From DTU049 sp033809015 (GTDB lineage Bacteria > Bacteroidota > Bacteroidia > Bacteroidales > DTU049), in the NCBI GenBank assembly GCA_033809015.1, contig JAPXMM010000077.1, positions 1 to 12,453 of the forward strand: 12,453 nucleotides of DNA, written 5' to 3'. The notes below the pieces were generated by a model. The model did no database searches and was not told where the DNA came from. It was given only the letters and a program-made list of their open reading frames with translations. Positions within the stretch are counted from its first letter, which is position 1. Every line of letters begins with the position of its first letter. Of the stretch, positions 1 through 7,810 are shown in pieces. Both the position numbers and the translations under genes were made by a program.

Positions 1-3000
1 GGTACATCCAATATAGTGATCGAATTCTGTTGGAGTAATAACAATAGTGGTTCATCAACTAATAGTGCTCATGTAAAATATGATAACACAACATTTAATT
101 CTACTAGTTATATACAAAAAGATAATCAAGCTGCAAGTGCATTATGTGCTTTGACTACATCAGCTACTACTGGTACCACAAGACCTAAATTTAAATTAGA
201 TAAATCAGCTTGTACAAGTCCACGTGTAGAAGTAGTAGCTACTATCACCGTGCCACCAGCAATCACTGTTAGTGTATCTCCAGATGATACTATTTGTGAT
301 GGAGAAGAAATAACACTAAGCGTTACTAGTAGCAATACTAATTATCAATATACATGGACTTATGATTCACAAAATTATGTAGGAGCTAGCTTCACTGATA
401 GCCCATCTATTAGTACTCAATACATAGTAAATGCTAATGATCCAATAGGTGGTTGTGTAAATATAGATACTGTAAATGTAACTGTATATCCTAGTCCTTC
501 TATAGATGTATCTGCTAACCCGACAACAATTACTTGTGGTGAGTCTGCTCAGTTAAATGCTACAGGCGTTGGTTATGTACCAACAATTATTGTATCAGAA
601 AATTTCAATGGCACTACTCATTCATTTACAACTATTAATAATTCTACTGGTGGTACTCCTGAAGATGCTGCATGGACACTTAGACCAGATGGCTATAGTT
701 ATGGAACATATTCACCAGTTGTTTTTCATAGTAATGACAATTCACAATTTATTATGAGTAATAGTGATGATCAAGGGAGCGGTGGCACTACTAATACAGA
801 GCTAATTTCTCCTGAGTTTAGTACTGTAGGTTTTGATTCATTAACTGTAGATTTTTATCATTATTTCCGCTCTTCAGGAACTGCTGATGTAGATATATAT
901 GATGGTACTCAATGGGTTAACATTAAATCTTACACTTCCACAGTAGGGAGTTCATCTTCATTCGCTCATGAAACTATTAATTTAAGTGATTATGTTGGTT
1001 TAAGCAATGTAAAAGTCAGATTCCATTATCAGGCTTCATGGCAGTATTATTGGGCAATAGATAATGTTACCATTACTGGATATGCACCTCAACCAGTTGC
1101 ATGGACATCTAATCCAGCAAGTTTCACATCTACAATCGTAAATCCAATAGCAAATCCTATTATTAATACTACCTATATAGCTACTGTAACTAATGATTAT
1201 GGTTGCTCAGACCAAGATTCTATCACTATCACAGTAAATCCAATTACTATCAATATTTCTACTGATCAAACACAAATATGCGTAGGTAGCAGTGCAAATC
1301 TGACAGCTAGTGGAGCAGAAGACTATTCCTGGTCAGATGGTACTAATACATATACTGGTGCTAATATTACAGTGTCTCCTACTACAACGACTACCTATAC
1401 TGTTACAGGTACAACTGCTTTAGGGTGCATGAATACTGCTGAAATTACTATTACAGTGGATGATTATATTCTCTCTGAAGAAAATGTATCTATATGCTCT
1501 GGAGAAAGCTTGACATGGTACGGTAATGTATATAATATTGCAGGCACCTATTATGATACTATACCTGCAATAATAGGATGTGATACAGCTGCACAACTAA
1601 ATTTAACAATATTACCTTTACCTAATATTACAGCTAGTGCTAATTTGGCAAATATATGTCCAAGTTCACCAGCAGTACTTACAGCAAATGGTGGTGTTAG
1701 CTATGTATGGAGTACTACACAAACGGGTAGCAGCATAACAGTTAACCCCACTACTACAACAACATATGCAGTTACTGGTACAGATGCTAACGGTTGTGAA
1801 AACACTGCTGAAGTATCAATAAATGTATATCCTTTGCCAACCATTCAGATTACAGCAGATGATAACTCTATTTGCTCTGGCTCTACAACAACATTAACAG
1901 CAAATGGTGGTGTCAGTTACATATGGAGTACAACCGAAACAAGTAACACTATAACTGTGAGTCCTACAGCTGCAACTACATATACCGTTACAGGAACAGA
2001 TGCTAATAGCTGCCAAAATATTGCAACAATGGAAATATTAGTTTATCCAAAATACGAATTCACTGAGAATCATGCTATTTGCCAAGGAGACATTTATACA
2101 TGGCACGGCCATAACTATTCTGTAGCTGGTACTTATTATGATAGCTTGCTAACAATCAATGGATGCGATAGTGTATATATTTTCCATCTCACTGTGAATC
2201 CATTACCTAATATTACTGCATCATCTAATGTTGGTACAGTATGCTCTGGTTCACCAGCAACGTTGACAGCTAATGGTGGAGTGAGCTATGAGTGGAGTAC
2301 TACACAAACTGGTAGTAGTATCATAGTAAATCCTACAACTGCAACGACATACACTGTTACAGGAACAGATGCTAATGGCTGCGAAAATACAGCTAGTGTT
2401 TCTATTAATGTAAATCCATTACCAAATGTTAGTGCAAGTGCTACACCTTCAGAGTTGTGTATAGGTGAATCTACAACTATCAGTGCAAATGGTGCTAATT
2501 CATATCTGTGGGATACTGGCGATGACACAGAATCATTTAGCATTACACCAGACGAAACTACTACCTATGTAGTTACAGGAACAGATGCTAATGGCTGCAA
2601 AAATACAGCTGAAATTACGGTCATCGTTAATCCATTACCACAACTAATGCTTACTTCAGACAATATGACTATTTGTAGTGGCCAATCAGTTACACTAACT
2701 GCAAGCTCAGATATAGCTAATACTACTTATGTATGGAATAATGGACTGACAGATCCAGTAATCACGCAATATCCTACTACAAATACAAATTATGCAGTAA
2801 CTGCTACTTCACCAGCTGGTTGCCAAAGTACAGCAGAAATAGACATAACAGTTAATCCATCACCTACTGTAAATTTAGGAGAAGATATAGTACAATGCGG
2901 CGGAACAGTAACACTAGACGCTGGTGCTGGATTTAGCTCATATCAGTGGAATCCTCCATTGAGTAATAACCAGACTATGACGGTAGCTATAAGTGGTACC

Positions 3001-3537
3001 TATTCAGTAACTGTTACTAATGAATATGATTGCTCTGCTACAGACGATATTTTAGTTACTATCTCTAATGTGACTGTTAGCTTAGCAGAAACAGAAAGTG
3101 GATTAGAAGCTACTATAGATCCTATTGTTACTGGTGATTATACATGGTACACTTGCAATGACGAGGTAATTCCTGGTGTCACTGAAGCTATTTATGCTAA
3201 TCCAACTATCGGAGAATGCTACTATGTAGTATTTACTGATGAAAATAGTTGTGAGTTCATATCTAATCAAGTGACAGTAACGTCTATAGCAGACAACGCT
3301 TTATCTAATGTAAAAGTTTATCCAGTACCTACTACTGATAAAGTAACTGTAGAACTTATGAATAATAGCGGAGCAGTAGTTTATATCTATGATATGCTTG
3401 GGCAATTAGTAAATAGCTACAAAATGGACAATAGTAAATTGACAATTGATGTTTCAAAATTAAGTGGTAATTTCTTATTAAAGGTTATCACTCCTGATAA
3501 TACTGTTAATAACTTTAGAATAGTAATAACTAAATAA
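1..3537 (+). CDS. Large secreted repeat protein with T9SS sorting domain (5' end missing)
   Basis: The frame is open to the left edge, so the true start lies outside the window; the GTG at 16 is only the first internal start-like codon. Numbering from that codon, a MAM/choice-of-anchor-J-like jelly-roll domain spans about residues 194-356, beginning SENFNG and ending YYWAIDNVTITGY. Around and after it lie many Ig/PKD-like repeats carrying a paired Cys (IC near the start, GC near the end) and a TTYTVTGTDANGC signature. Two modules of a second type carry AGTYYD and GCD. The last ~80 residues (from about 1095) match a T9SS type A sorting domain: VYPVPTTDKVTVEL, then YDMLGQLV, ending in FRIVITK. 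Known for this family: export by T9SS and anchoring at or release from the cell surface. A role in adhesion is inferred; no catalytic domain is visible. A strong terminator follows and no partner gene sits beside it. Confidence 0.9.
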   Translation, partial: GTSNIVIEFCWSNNNSGSSTNSAHVKYDNTTFNSTSYIQKDNQAASALCALTTSATTGTTRPKFKLDKSACTSPRVEVVATITVPPAITVSVSPDDTICDGEEITLSVTSSNTNYQYTWTYDSQNYVGASFTDSPSISTQYIVNANDPIGGCVNIDTVNVTVYPSPSIDVSANPTTITCGESAQLNATGVGYVPTIIVSENFNGTTHSFTTINNSTGGTPEDAAWTLRPDGYSYGTYSPVVFHSNDNSQFIMSNSDDQGSGGTTNTELISPEFSTVGFDSLTVDFYHYFRSSGTADVDIYDGTQWVNIKSYTSTVGSSSSFAHETINLSDYVGLSNVKVRFHYQASWQYYWAIDNVTITGYAPQPVAWTSNPASFTSTIVNPIANPIINTTYIATVTNDYGCSDQDSITITVNPITINISTDQTQICVGSSANLTASGAEDYSWSDGTNTYTGANITVSPTTTTTYTVTGTTALGCMNTAEITITVDDYILSEENVSICSGESLTWYGNVYNIAGTYYDTIPAIIGCDTAAQLNLTILPLPNITASANLANICPSSPAVLTANGGVSYVWSTTQTGSSITVNPTTTTTYAVTGTDANGCENTAEVSINVYPLPTIQITADDNSICSGSTTTLTANGGVSYIWSTTETSNTITVSPTAATTYTVTGTDANSCQNIATMEILVYPKYEFTENHAICQGDIYTWHGHNYSVAGTYYDSLLTINGCDSVYIFHLTVNPLPNITASSNVGTVCSGSPATLTANGGVSYEWSTTQTGSSIIVNPTTATTYTVTGTDANGCENTASVSINVNPLPNVSASATPSELCIGESTTISANGANSYLWDTGDDTESFSITPDETTTYVVTGTDANGCKNTAEITVIVNPLPQLMLTSDNMTICSGQSVTLTASSDIANTTYVWNNGLTDPVITQYPTTNTNYAVTATSPAGCQSTAEIDITVNPSPTVNLGEDIVQCGGTVTLDAGAGFSSYQWNPPLSNNQTMTVAISGTYSVTVTNEYDCSATDDILVTISNVTVSLAETESGLEATIDPIVTGDYTWYTCNDEVIPGVTEAIYANPTIGECYYVVFTDENSCEFISNQVTVTSIADNALSNVKVYPVPTTDKVTVELMNNSGAVVYIYDMLGQLVNSYKMDNSKLTIDVSKLSGNFLLKVITPDNTVNNFRIVITK
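1465..1611 (+). repeat. Second repeat type, copy 1 (AGTYYD/GCD module)
   Basis: This ~49-residue module reads as ICSGE, then LTWYGNVY, AGTYYD, GCDTA and LNLTI. It is homologous to the module at 2053-2196 (ICQGD, YTWHGHNY, AGTYYD, GCDSV, LTV) and distinct from the 72-residue repeats. Modules like this are common in large Bacteroidota surface proteins; their function is not known to me. Confidence 0.7.
1621..2862 (+). repeat. Tandem Ig/PKD-like repeat array inside the surface protein gene
   Basis: Five in-frame repeat units can be delimited: 1621-1836, 1837-2046, 2206-2421, 2422-2637 and 2638-2862. Three are exactly 216 bases (72 codons); the others are 210 and 225. Each begins near PLPN/PLPT and contains IC, then a TANG-type motif, a TTYTVTGTDANGC-type motif and a closing beta strand. 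Some segments are nearly identical at base level: 2356-2394 and 2572-2610 match over 39 bases with one difference. An AGTYYD module (2053-2196) interrupts the array. The conserved nucleotide identity suggests recent duplication or gene conversion. Confidence 0.85.
2053..2196 (+). repeat. Second repeat type, copy 2 (AGTYYD/GCD module)
   Basis: This is the second copy of the module at 1465-1611, with the same order of motifs (ICQGD, YTWHGHNY, AGTYYD, GCDSV). It sits between the second and third of the delimited 72-residue repeats, so the two repeat types alternate rather than forming separate blocks. Confidence 0.7.
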
Positions 3538-3556
3538 CAATAAATCTCAAATAAAT

Positions 3557-3587
3557 AAAAAAGGCGAATCAAAGATTCGCCTTTTTT
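3557..3587 (+). terminator. Intrinsic terminator after the surface protein gene
   Basis: A perfect 14-bp stem has arms 3557-3570 and 3574-3587 and a 3-base AAA loop. The core is GGCGAATC/GATTCGCC, flanked by six A on the left and six T on the right. It starts 19 bases after the stop codon. The A and T tracts would let it work on both strands. Confidence 0.92.
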
Positions 3588-3726
3588 ATTTTATATTTTA
3601 TAATCATATGTTTGATATTAGTTGCGAAATAATTATGAATTATAATATTCACCTAATAATTCATCTCAAGTTTAATTTTATTTGCTATCTTTTGGAATAT
3701 TATTTCTTATTTGTAGTATTTATTAT

Positions 3727-3734
3727 TAATTTTG
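3727..3734 (+). promoter_or_regulatory. Bacteroidota -7 box before the first transposase-like gene
   Basis: TAATTTTG fits the Bacteroidota -7 consensus TAnnTTTG and lies 15 bases before the ATG at 3750. No well-spaced -33 TTG is obvious; a TTG at 3711-3713 is only 13 bases upstream. There is no Shine-Dalgarno sequence, only an A/T-rich leader. Confidence 0.5.
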
Positions 3735-3749
3735 TGCAAATAATAAAAT

Positions 3750-4688
3750 ATGCCAGATTTATTTAATAATGTAAAATATTATAATTCGTTATCTGGAGAG
3801 AGTAGAAGAGAGTTTATTGATAAACTATATCAAATGCTTCTAGCTGATGGTTCTAATCCAGTAGACTATCAAAAGTTAAAGCAACAATCTCGAATTACAT
3901 TATGTCCAAGATGTGGAAGTGAAAATATAATCAAAGCTGGTACACGCAAAGGTAGACAGATATATAGATGCAAAAGCTGTAAGCACCAATTTAGCTTTAC
4001 TGCTGGTACTTTTGTCTATAGATTACGTAAACCTTCTGCTATGTTAGACTATATACGTTGTATGCTTGAGGGTAAAAGCCTCAGAGCTTGTGCTGAGGAA
4101 GTGGGTATTTGCTTAAAAACAAGTTTTCTATGGAGACATAGAATTCTTTCTGCTTTAGAATCTTTGGATGAAGATATAAAATTTTCTGGCATTATTGAAA
4201 CTGATGAGCTTGTGCTAAAGCAAAATAAACATAATGCTCATATACTATTAGTAGCTGATAGAGAAGGGAATGTATATGCGAAATATATGGGCGATAAGGC
4301 CATAACTAGTGTAGAAATAAATAATGAATTAAAAAATAAAATTGATTCATTAACAGTATGTTGTGTTAAAGACTCTAAAAAGTTCAGAGATATTAGGAAA
4401 TATGATATTAAAAAAACCATAGTTATCAAAAATAAAAAAGTGAAAAGAGATATCTATCATCTTGAAATTGTTAAAAATGAAGAAGATAATTTAAAAAAAT
4501 TATTGACTCAATATAAAAATATTTCTCCTAAATATTTGCAAGGCTATTTAAAGTTTTATGTTCTCAAAAATAATTATTTGAGTGGTAATGTAGATGCAGA
4601 TGTTGGTAGATTATTGAATATAGCATCCTCAGCTTTCATACCATCCAAACATTATGAAAAATCTAAAAATAATAATGAAGAAGAATAA
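3750..4688 (+). CDS. IS1595-like transposase with zinc ribbon, possibly catalytically degenerate
   Basis: Of 312 residues, a four-Cys zinc ribbon occupies about 52-77 (C52-x2-C55, C74-x2-C77). A helix-turn-helix-like stretch near 109-133 ends in WRHRIL, a hallmark of IS1595-type transposases. The ISXO2-like core follows: ETDE at 150-153 gives the first Asp (D152), KDS at 207-209 a candidate second Asp (D208), and YHLE near 236-239 leads to ISPKYLQGYLKF at 258-269. Compared with the family as I know it, two things are odd. The basic linker after the first Asp is largely missing, and the VN of the third catalytic position (DDN/DDE) reads VK at 241-242, with N at 243. I see no convincing terminal inverted repeats, and the 3' end overlaps the next gene by 35 bases. 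It may be an active single-ORF element, a decayed copy or a domesticated DNA-binding protein. The family call is firm; the activity is uncertain. Confidence 0.82.
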   Translation: MPDLFNNVKYYNSLSGESRREFIDKLYQMLLADGSNPVDYQKLKQQSRITLCPRCGSENIIKAGTRKGRQIYRCKSCKHQFSFTAGTFVYRLRKPSAMLDYIRCMLEGKSLRACAEEVGICLKTSFLWRHRILSALESLDEDIKFSGIIETDELVLKQNKHNAHILLVADREGNVYAKYMGDKAITSVEINNELKNKIDSLTVCCVKDSKKFRDIRKYDIKKTIVIKNKKVKRDIYHLEIVKNEEDNLKKLLTQYKNISPKYLQGYLKFYVLKNNYLSGNVDADVGRLLNIASSAFIPSKHYEKSKNNNEEE

Positions 4689-6144
4689 GGAATTTCTTCT
4701 TTTAACTTGTTTTTTTATTTTTTTAGTCTTTATTCTTTTATTTATTACTCCTTCGCACTGGACTAAAAAAACAGATTATCGCAATATAGCACATATTTTT
4801 ACTTCTATTACTTTTGAGCAATGGGATAATGTGGGGGCGAAAAATTATTATTTTGCTCCAGTGATTAGCTATGATAATCCAGGTGATAAGTTTGTAGATA
4901 TTTATCCACGAGTATTTGATAGTAGAGGGAATAATTATTATTTATCTCACCCTTCTGGTAGTTTTTTACTCTCTTATTCTGTATTAAAATTATTTAATTT
5001 TCCTATTAATAATCTGAGTTTACAAAAAATTCTTTTCGTTTATTTTATCCTTTCTATAATAGGTGTGATGATATTACTAAGTTTGCTTTTTAAGAAAAAT
5101 ATTTCAATTATTATTGGCACATTGATATATGCTTCGCATCCATTAATATTATTTAGTTTTACTTATTATCATTTTGCTGAAACCATAGGATTAGTATTTT
5201 TTATTTGGGTTTTAGTCTTTCATATGTTGATAATTAAATTTCCTGAGAATAAATTATATTTTATATTGCATAAAATCTTGTTTTTCTGTTATTTATTAAT
5301 AGATTGGATGGCATTGATATATGCTGTTTTTTACATATTTTATAATATTAAAAAAAAGAATAAAAAAGAAGCAATTTTAGTGAGCAATTTGACAATTATT
5401 GCTTATTTAATGATAGTAATACAATATAGTAGTATAGGTGGGCTGCAGCCTTTTATTAATTCTATATGGATAAGATATATAGATAGAGCAGGAATTTTTT
5501 CTACCATTTTGAATGTAGATGGTTTATGGGCTGCTATCAAAGAATTTTTTCGATTATTTTTCAAAAGTATTTGGAATGTTTTAGAGGGAACAGGCATCCT
5601 ATTTACACTAATAATTTTACCAGTTTTGAATAAAGCAAAAATATTCAAAAATGATACTTCATGGCAATTTATTATTAAATGGGTGTTTTTGCCAATATTA
5701 ATATTTTCTATTATTGTTTTTTCTGCTGTATTGACTCATTATATTTATATGGCAAAATTTGTATTATTTATTACTTTAACTACTACGTTTGTTTGCGATA
5801 AATATTTATTTATTAATAATAAGAAATGGATTTATCTGAGCTATACAATTATTTTGCTAACCACTATGCTCTGGAGTTTGCATAAATATTCAGCCTTTTA
5901 TAAATATGATGCATACCAAGAAAATTTAGATAAACAAGCCAATATTTTAAAGACCGGAGCTAATCCTACAGATATTTGTATTTATATTTTAGCTGATAAT
6001 CAAAATATAAATGAGCTTGTTTATGTAACTTATACAGCTAAAAGGAATTTGCTTTTTTTTCGCAATATAAGTGACTTTAACAAGTGGTACGAAAACAATA
6101 CAGATATAGATTGTTTATATATTTTTAATAATACTAAAAAATAG
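4654..6144 (+). CDS. Multi-pass membrane protein, GT-C glycosyltransferase-like
   Basis: The 496-residue product has about ten hydrophobic segments. The first is at ~13-32, then comes a soluble loop (~33-123) carrying SHPSGSF at 98-104, then a cluster of helices to ~410 and a soluble tail (~411-496) with NPTDICIYI. One TM, a large first extracytoplasmic loop with an HP motif, many TMs and a soluble tail is the layout of GT-C enzymes that transfer sugars from polyprenyl-phosphate donors. I do not see an unambiguous catalytic DE/DD motif, so the specific activity is unknown. The first ATG (4654) overlaps the transposase-like gene by 35 bases; an alternative ATG at 4675 (residue 8) would cut that to 14. 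No promoter is visible in front, so it probably shares transcription with the gene upstream. Base composition is very AT-rich. Confidence 0.6.
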   Translation: MKNLKIIMKKNKEFLLLTCFFIFLVFILLFITPSHWTKKTDYRNIAHIFTSITFEQWDNVGAKNYYFAPVISYDNPGDKFVDIYPRVFDSRGNNYYLSHPSGSFLLSYSVLKLFNFPINNLSLQKILFVYFILSIIGVMILLSLLFKKNISIIIGTLIYASHPLILFSFTYYHFAETIGLVFFIWVLVFHMLIIKFPENKLYFILHKILFFCYLLIDWMALIYAVFYIFYNIKKKNKKEAILVSNLTIIAYLMIVIQYSSIGGLQPFINSIWIRYIDRAGIFSTILNVDGLWAAIKEFFRLFFKSIWNVLEGTGILFTLIILPVLNKAKIFKNDTSWQFIIKWVFLPILIFSIIVFSAVLTHYIYMAKFVLFITLTTTFVCDKYLFINNKKWIYLSYTIILLTTMLWSLHKYSAFYKYDAYQENLDKQANILKTGANPTDICIYILADNQNINELVYVTYTAKRNLLFFRNISDFNKWYENNTDIDCLYIFNNTKK

Positions 6145-6171
6145 AATGGCTAATAAATGAAATTTTTTTTA

Positions 6172-6179
6172 TAAGTTTG
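6172..6179 (+). promoter_or_regulatory. Bacteroidota -7 box before the DUF6580-type gene
   Basis: TAAGTTTG is an exact TAnnTTTG match 10 bases before the ATG at 6190, following a run of T. A -33 TTG at normal spacing is not evident. It could start a transcript carrying the membrane gene and the lpxD operon, with a very short leader. Confidence 0.5.
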
Positions 6180-6189
6180 CAAAAAAAAT

Positions 6190-6726
6190 ATGAGAAAAAA
6201 TAATATTTTACATTTTATATTATTGTGTTTAGTAATAGTATTGGTGGTAGCATATCGATTTTTTAATTTTATTCCCAATTTTACCCCAGTAGCGGCTTTG
6301 GCATTATTTAGTGGTTATGTTTTCAAAAATAAAAAGTGGGCGATGATTTTCCCAATAATTACTTTGTTTATCAGCGATCTTATCATTGGATTATATGATC
6401 CGATAGTTATGGTATTTACATATCTGAGTTTTGTCATTATAGCATTAATAGGGGCTAAGATGATCAAAAAACTTAAAGTTTCTAATGTATTCCTATCATC
6501 TATCACTGCATCAGTTACATTTTTTATACTTTCTAATTTTGGTGTATGGCTGGGTGGTTGGTACAGCTATAGTTGGCAGGGGTTGATAAATTGCTATACT
6601 ATGGCAATACCATTTTTTAGATATGAGATTGTAGGCACTTTATTATTCTCATCTGTCATATTTACTATTTATCATTATGTCATCAATCCAATAGCAAATG
6701 CTAAAATGCAAAACAAACAAATTTAA
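6190..6726 (+). CDS. DUF6580-like putative membrane transport protein
   Basis: The 178-residue protein is highly hydrophobic with about five TM segments (roughly 8-22, 32-44, 50-68, 74-90, 105-123, and one near 147-165). NFTPVAALALFSG (30-42) and SDLIIGLYD (62-70) are the conserved signature I associate with the DUF6580 family, whose layout recalls the substrate-binding S components of ECF vitamin transporters. The substrate is unknown and no energising ATPase is in the window. It has its own -7 box and lies 19 bases before lpxD, so it may be cotranscribed with the lipid A genes; a functional link is not shown. Confidence 0.65.
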   Translation: MRKNNILHFILLCLVIVLVVAYRFFNFIPNFTPVAALALFSGYVFKNKKWAMIFPIITLFISDLIIGLYDPIVMVFTYLSFVIIALIGAKMIKKLKVSNVFLSSITASVTFFILSNFGVWLGGWYSYSWQGLINCYTMAIPFFRYEIVGTLLFSSVIFTIYHYVINPIANAKMQNKQI

Positions 6727-6745
6727 TTTTTAATTTTCACTAAAT

Positions 6746-7810
6746 ATGAAACTATCAGTTAATCAATTAGCACAACTAATAGATGGAGAGATAGAGGGTG
6801 ATGGGTACCTAGAAATTTATAATATTAATAGAATCGAAGATGCACAAAATGGTGAGGTAGCTTTTATTTTTGATTCTAAATTCGAAAAATTTATTTATGA
6901 TACTAAAGCTAGTGCCTTGGTAGTTTCTAAAGATATAGTTTTGAATGAGCCTATAGAAACTACACTTATTCGAGTCGAGAATCCATATTTTTGCTTTCTA
7001 AAAATATTAAATATTATAGACTCTGAAAAAAGGGAAAATAAAAAAAATGGAATTTCAGATTTAACATATATTAGTAAAGAAGCTAAAATAGGAAATGGAG
7101 TATCTATAGGACACTATAGTATTGTAAATGATAATGCTACAATAGGTGATGAGACTATTATAAGAGAGCAAGTATATATAGGTGAAAATGTGCACATTGG
7201 TAAAAATTGTTTGATATATCCACAAGTAGTAATATTAGATGATTGTAGGGTAGGAGATAATTGTATTATACATTCTGGTACAGTTATAGGTTCTGATGGT
7301 TTTGGCTTTTTACCATTGCAAGATAATACTTATCAAAAAATACCTCAAATTGGCAATGTAGTAATAGAGAATAATGTAGAAATAGGAGCCAATGTAACAA
7401 TAGATAGATCTACAGTAGGGTCTACACGAATTAAAGAAGGGACAAAATTGGATAATTTAATCCATATAGCTCACAATGTGGAAGTAGGCAAAAACAATGC
7501 AATGGCTGCACAGTGCGGAATAGCTGGTTCTACTAAAATCGGTGATCATAATATGTTTGGCGGTCAAGTGGGTATAGCTGGGCATATAAATATAAAAAAT
7601 AATAATCAAATAGCTGCCCAATCAGGTATAGCTAGTAGTGTGGGCGATAATGAACTATTAATGGGATCACCTGCTATAGATGCTAAATTATTTAAAAGAA
7701 ATTTTATTGCTTTTAAAGAATTAGCAGAGCTTAGAAATAAAGTTTATAATTTAGAAAACCTCATAACAAATAATTATAAAAATGATAAAACAAAAAACCC
7801 TAAAAAATGA
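6746..7810 (+). CDS. lpxD: UDP-3-O-acylglucosamine N-acyltransferase LpxD
   Basis: LpxD adds the second 3-hydroxyacyl chain, from acyl-ACP to the 2-amino group of UDP-3-O-acylglucosamine, the third step of lipid A synthesis, in the cytoplasm. The N-terminal uridine-binding domain covers about residues 1-100. Next comes a left-handed beta-helix of hexapeptide repeats (~105-310), including IGSDGFGF at 181-188 and EIGANVTIDR at 212-221. IAHNV at 241-245 supplies the likely catalytic His243; His280 matches the second conserved His. The C-terminal helix is ~320-345. Its 354 residues are close to the usual ~340-350. The ATG at 6746 gives a complete N-terminal domain. The 3' end overlaps lpxC-fabZ by 29 bases, pointing to translational coupling. 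An imperfect -7-like TAATTTTC lies at 6731-6738. Confidence 0.96.
   Translation: MKLSVNQLAQLIDGEIEGDGYLEIYNINRIEDAQNGEVAFIFDSKFEKFIYDTKASALVVSKDIVLNEPIETTLIRVENPYFCFLKILNIIDSEKRENKKNGISDLTYISKEAKIGNGVSIGHYSIVNDNATIGDETIIREQVYIGENVHIGKNCLIYPQVVILDDCRVGDNCIIHSGTVIGSDGFGFLPLQDNTYQKIPQIGNVVIENNVEIGANVTIDRSTVGSTRIKEGTKLDNLIHIAHNVEVGKNNAMAAQCGIAGSTKIGDHNMFGGQVGIAGHINIKNNNQIAAQSGIASSVGDNELLMGSPAIDAKLFKRNFIAFKELAELRNKVYNLENLITNNYKNDKTKNPKK

Noticed and set aside
3635..3664. 9-bp inverted repeat ATGAATTAT/ATAATTCAT with a 12-base spacer upstream of the first transposase-like gene, possibly an IS end.
   Set aside because: Both arms are on the same side of the gene and fully AT-biased. I found no matching copy after the gene, so it is not a terminal inverted repeat pair and may be chance.
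6053..6060. Run of eight T inside the membrane protein gene, a possible slippage or phase-variation site.
   Set aside because: The run encodes ordinary Leu-Phe-Phe codons near the end of the protein; such runs are expected at this base composition and no alternative frame product is sensible.
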